Below, piece after piece: positions 13,331-16,209 of a stretch of DNA of 16,209 bases. Origin of the DNA: an uncultured Collinsella sp. (lineage in GTDB: Bacteria > Actinomycetota > Coriobacteriia > Coriobacteriales > Coriobacteriaceae); NCBI GenBank assembly GCA_902494855.1, contig CABUVC010000014.1:1-16209 (forward strand). Reading direction: 5' to 3'. Position 1 is the first letter of the stretch, and every line of letters starts with the position of its first letter. Under the pieces are notes generated by a model. The model was not told where the DNA came from, made no database searches, and worked only from the letters and a program-made list of their open reading frames with translations. A program made the translations under genes and the position numbers.

Positions 13331-15346
13331 ATGGTAAAGATTCGAGAGAAGCAAACCGAGCAGCTCGAGAAGGCTGCCTCCAAGGGGCTCAAGCTCGGTG
13401 GCTGGAAGAAGATGACGCTGTCTTCTAAGATTGCCGCCGTCGTGCTGGTGCTGGTCGCCCTGACTGCGATTCTGGCGCCCCTTCTTGCCCCCTATAGCCC
13501 GGTCGAGATCTTTACGGCTCGCCAGGCTCCCGGCAACGGATTTATCTTCGGTACCGACGATAAGGGTCGCGACATTCTGTCGCGTATGCTCTACGGTGGT
13601 CGTTACTCGCTGATTATCGGCTTTGGCGCCACTGCCATGGCTCTGGTCTGCGGCTCGGTCGTGGGCGCCCTTGCAGCGGTTTCGCGCAAGGCCGTCTCCG
13701 AGACGATCATGCGTATCTTGGACATCATCATGTCCATCCCGGGCATCGCCCTCGCGGCCGTCTTCGTCTCCATCCTGGGCAACTCCGTGCCGTCGATCAT
13801 CTTCGCCATCGGCTTTATGTACACTCCGCAGATTGCCCGTATCGTGCGCGCCAATATCGTGTCCGAGTACGGCGAGGACTATGTCCGCGCGGTCATCGTT
13901 TCCGGCGCCAAGGCTCCGTGGATTTTGATCAAGCATGTTCTGCGTAACTGCATCGCTCCGATCATGGTCTTCACCGTTACCCTGGTCGCCGACGCCATCA
14001 TCTTCGAGGCCTCGCTGACCTTCATCGGCGCTGGTATCCAGGAGCCCACCGCTACCTGGGGCAACATCCTCGCCGACGCCCGCGGCGGCGTGCTCGCCGG
14101 TCGTTGGTGGCAGGCGCTGTTCCCGGGCCTGGCCATCATGATCACCTGCCTGGCGCTCAACATCCTCTCCGAGGGCATTACCGACGCCATGGCCGCTGCT
14201 CCCTCCGCCGCCCTGGATCCTACCGATTCCTCCAAGCGTCGCGAGGCCGATCTGCTGGTCTCCGACCCCGTTCGCGCCTACAAGGAGCAGGCCCAGTCCC
14301 TCTCCGCTCGCCTTGGCGCCCTGCGCGATGTCGAGCTCAAGCGTGACGATCGCCACGTGCCCGACGAGTCCGTTGAGCCGATTCTCTCGGTCCGTGACTT
14401 CTGCATTCAGTTTGAGCATCACGGTGATATCAACGTTGTCGACCATGTCAACTTTGACGTCCGTCCTGGTCAGACCATGGGCCTGGTGGGCGAGTCCGGT
14501 TGCGGTAAGTCCATCACCACGCTGGCCATCATGGGCCTGACCGATGAGGACGAGCACCTTTCCGGCGAGGTCCTCTGGGAGGGCCGTGACTTGCTCAAGA
14601 TGAGCAAGAAGGAGTGGTTCGGCCTGCGTGGTACCGATATCGCTATGGTCTATCAGGATGCCCTGTCCTCGCTCAACCCCTCCATGCTCATCTCTGCCCA
14701 GATGAAGCAGCTCACCAAGCGCGGCGGAACCCGCAGCGCCGAGGAGCTCCTGGAGCTCGTCGGCCTCGATCCCAAGCGCACGCTCGAGAGCTATCCACAC
14801 GAGCTTTCCGGCGGCCAGCGTCAGCGTGTCCTGATCGCTATGGCCCTTACCCGCGACCCTAAGCTGGTCATCTGCGACGAGCCCACGACCGCTCTGGACG
14901 TTACCGTCCAGAAGCAGGTCATCAAGCTGCTCAACGATCTTCAGGCCAAGCTCGGCTTTGCCATGATCTTCGTTTCGCATGACCTGGCTCTGGTCGCCGA
15001 GGTCGCCCATAACATCACGGTTATGTACGCTGGCCAGGTTATCGAGCAGGCGCCCACCAAGGAGCTGCTCACTAACCCGATCCACGAGTACACCCGCGGT
15101 CTTCTGGGTTCCGTTCTGTCCATCGAGAGCGGTTCGGGCCGCCTGCACCAGGTGCCCGGCGCCGTTCCGAGCCCGCGCGATTTCCCCAAGGGCGATCGCT
15201 TCGCGCCCCGCTCGAGCCACCCGCGTATTGGCCTGGACACCCGTCCGGTCTTCAAGCGCGTGCCCGGCACCGAGCACTTCTATTCCGAGCTCCCCGACGA
15301 GGTGCTCAAGGCAAATGGTTTGACCCCTCACGCGGAGGTGATGTAG
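13331..15346 (+). CDS. Fused peptide ABC transporter permease OppC and ATPase OppD
   Basis: One uninterrupted 671-residue reading frame joins two proteins that are usually separate. Residues 1-290 are OppC-like permease: cytoplasmic N-terminus, TM1 at about 33-53, FGTDDKGRDILSR (73-85), and the EAA loop EYGEDYVRAVIVSGAKAPWI (179-198). A charged linker of about 55 residues (291-346) follows. Residues 347-671 are OppD-like ATPase: Walker A GESGCGKS (387-394), Q-loop Q442, signature LSGGQ (492-496), Walker B ICDEP (514-518) and H-loop H550. The C-terminal oligopeptide-type extension (about 583-650) lacks the cysteines common in OppD/DppD (DRFAPRSSHP where C-RFxPRC-P is usual). The permease C-terminus is cytoplasmic, so the fusion is topologically sensible. 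Codon use is continuous across the junction, which speaks against a sequencing artefact. Confidence 0.93.
   Translation: MVKIREKQTEQLEKAASKGLKLGGWKKMTLSSKIAAVVLVLVALTAILAPLLAPYSPVEIFTARQAPGNGFIFGTDDKGRDILSRMLYGGRYSLIIGFGATAMALVCGSVVGALAAVSRKAVSETIMRILDIIMSIPGIALAAVFVSILGNSVPSIIFAIGFMYTPQIARIVRANIVSEYGEDYVRAVIVSGAKAPWILIKHVLRNCIAPIMVFTVTLVADAIIFEASLTFIGAGIQEPTATWGNILADARGGVLAGRWWQALFPGLAIMITCLALNILSEGITDAMAAAPSAALDPTDSSKRREADLLVSDPVRAYKEQAQSLSARLGALRDVELKRDDRHVPDESVEPILSVRDFCIQFEHHGDINVVDHVNFDVRPGQTMGLVGESGCGKSITTLAIMGLTDEDEHLSGEVLWEGRDLLKMSKKEWFGLRGTDIAMVYQDALSSLNPSMLISAQMKQLTKRGGTRSAEELLELVGLDPKRTLESYPHELSGGQRQRVLIAMALTRDPKLVICDEPTTALDVTVQKQVIKLLNDLQAKLGFAMIFVSHDLALVAEVAHNITVMYAGQVIEQAPTKELLTNPIHEYTRGLLGSVLSIESGSGRLHQVPGAVPSPRDFPKGDRFAPRSSHPRIGLDTRPVFKRVPGTEHFYSELPDEVLKANGLTPHAEVM
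15334..15342 (+). promoter_or_regulatory. Near-perfect ribosome-binding site of oppF
   Basis: GGAGGTGAT is fully complementary to the usual 16S rRNA 3' end and lies four bases before the oppF ATG, within the last codons of the oppC-oppD fusion. It fixes the oppF start at 15347 and suggests strong, independent translation of oppF. Confidence 0.8.
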
Positions 15347-16174
15347 ATGAGCGAGACCGCAGTAAACGGCGTCGAGCCGATCATCTTCCTTGATGACGTC
15401 CACGTCACCTTTAGGACCCGTACCGGCTCCATTCTGCACCCCAACCTGGTTCACGCCGTCCAGGGTGTAACGATTAAGCTCATGCCCGGTCAGACGATTG
15501 GCATCGTCGGCGAGTCCGGTTGCGGTAAGTCCACCACCGCTAACGTCATGTGCGGCCTGCAGGCCCCCACGAGCGGCAAGGTCTACTTTAAGGGCAAGGA
15601 CGTTACCAAACGTACCGCCGAGGACCGTCGCCACATGGGTCGCGTCATCTCGGTCGTGTTCCAGAACCCGGCCACGGCGCTCAACCCCCGCATGGTCGTT
15701 CGCGAGCAGCTGCTCGACCCCATGCGCGTCCACAACCTGGGTACCGAGGCCGAGCAGGAGAAGCGCGTCAAGGAACTCTTGGAGCTCACCGGTCTGCCCA
15801 GCTCCGCTGCCGAGGTTCTTCCCGGCCAGCTTTCGGGCGGCCAGCGTCAGCGCGTCGCAATTGCCCGTGCTCTGTCGCTGAACCCCGATGCCATCATCGC
15901 CGACGAGCCCACCTCGGCTCTGGACGTTTCGGTCCGCGCGCAGATTCTGAACCTGCTGACCGACCTTAAGAAGGAGCTCGGCCTGGCCATGGTGTTCATC
16001 AGCCATGACATCCAGACGGTCCGCTATATCTCTGACGACATCATCGTTATGAATGGCGGCAAGATCGTCGAGCAGGGCGAGGCCAAGCAGGTCTTCCAGC
16101 ACCCCCAGGACCCCTACACCAAGATGCTGCTCGGCGCTGCGCCGTCGCTGCTGCATCCCAAGCTCGGCGAGTAG
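15347..16174 (+). CDS. oppF: Oligopeptide ABC transporter ATPase OppF
   Basis: A 275-residue ATPase, the second nucleotide-binding subunit of the peptide importer. It has Walker A GESGCGKS (55-62), Q-loop Q106, signature LSGGQ (162-166), Walker B IIADEP (183-188) and H-loop H220, all intact. The ATG directly follows the stop of the fusion gene. It ends at HPKLGE soon after the core (HPQDPYTKMLLGAAP, 252-266), so it lacks most of the C-terminal extension of longer OppF proteins (about 320 residues). The tail after the core is therefore short but not obviously broken. With the OppD half of the preceding gene it should form the ATPase pair that drives uptake. No terminator is visible in the 35 bases that remain. 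Confidence 0.95.
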   Translation: MSETAVNGVEPIIFLDDVHVTFRTRTGSILHPNLVHAVQGVTIKLMPGQTIGIVGESGCGKSTTANVMCGLQAPTSGKVYFKGKDVTKRTAEDRRHMGRVISVVFQNPATALNPRMVVREQLLDPMRVHNLGTEAEQEKRVKELLELTGLPSSAAEVLPGQLSGGQRQRVAIARALSLNPDAIIADEPTSALDVSVRAQILNLLTDLKKELGLAMVFISHDIQTVRYISDDIIVMNGGKIVEQGEAKQVFQHPQDPYTKMLLGAAPSLLHPKLGE

Positions 16175-16209
16175 CCTCGCTTTCCCTCCCGTGCGCCCGG
16201 CCCCCTTGC

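Noticed and set aside
12383..16156. A 1257-codon open frame on the minus strand opposite oppB, the oppC-oppD fusion and oppF
   Set aside because: Its translation is low-complexity in character (rich in Asp, Gly, His, Leu, Gln), it mirrors the plus-strand codons, and the plus strand encodes complete conserved ABC transporter genes. Long antisense frames are expected where codon bias is strong.
1..16209. CRISPR arrays, tRNA or rRNA genes, insertion sequences, prophage
   Set aside because: No regularly spaced repeats, no transposase or integrase frames, and no tRNA-like cloverleaf with conserved arms; the three-way fold at 10400-10480 lacks tRNA consensus bases.

Overview
The window reads as chromosomal DNA of a moderately GC-rich, Gram-positive-type actinobacterium. 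The ribosome-binding sites are strong and purine-rich, no phage or IS sequence is visible, and the gene set (Mrp ATPase, LTA-synthase-like enzyme, UvrA, YbaK, MurJ, UvrC, Opp operon with an OppC-OppD fusion) makes me think of the Coriobacteriia, most likely a Collinsella-like gut bacterium. That assignment is recognition, not a search result.

Layout. (1) Positions 1-2896, minus strand: the 5' part of an Mrp/NBP35-type P-loop ATPase (runs off the left edge) and, upstream of it, a membrane-anchored LTA-synthase/sulfatase-fold phosphoglycerol transferase. (2) Positions 2897-3089: a divergent control region with an inverted repeat on the LTA-synthase side and a near-consensus actinobacterial/Gram-positive SOS box on the uvrA side. 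(3) Positions 3090-5969: uvrA, closed by a strong hairpin at 5990-6020. (4) Positions 6102-10235: a tight ybaK-murJ-uvrC cluster (gaps of 3 and 0 bases) combining tRNA proofreading, lipid II flipping and nucleotide excision repair. (5) Positions 10236-10599: a gene-free leader with nested inverted repeats that can fold as a three-way junction, and a hairpin that covers the oppA ribosome-binding site. (6) Positions 10600-16174: oppA, oppB, a fused oppC-oppD gene and oppF, which together encode a complete peptide ABC importer. Four successive hairpins separate oppA from the permease genes.

How the parts work together: UvrA and UvrC are two of the three excinuclease subunits (uvrB is not in the window). 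The Opp genes form one functional unit: lipoprotein receptor OppA, permease OppB, the OppC half of the fusion, and two ATPase domains (the OppD half of the fusion and OppF). The LTA synthase and MurJ both serve the cell envelope but lie in different transcription units.

The most interesting non-coding signal is the oppA leader. The most interesting protein oddities are the OppC-OppD fusion whose OppD tail lacks cysteines, and a cysteine-rich insertion in UvrC at the place where some UvrC proteins hold an Fe-S cluster. I found no wholly new multi-gene system; the window is mostly core genome with unusual variants of known parts.
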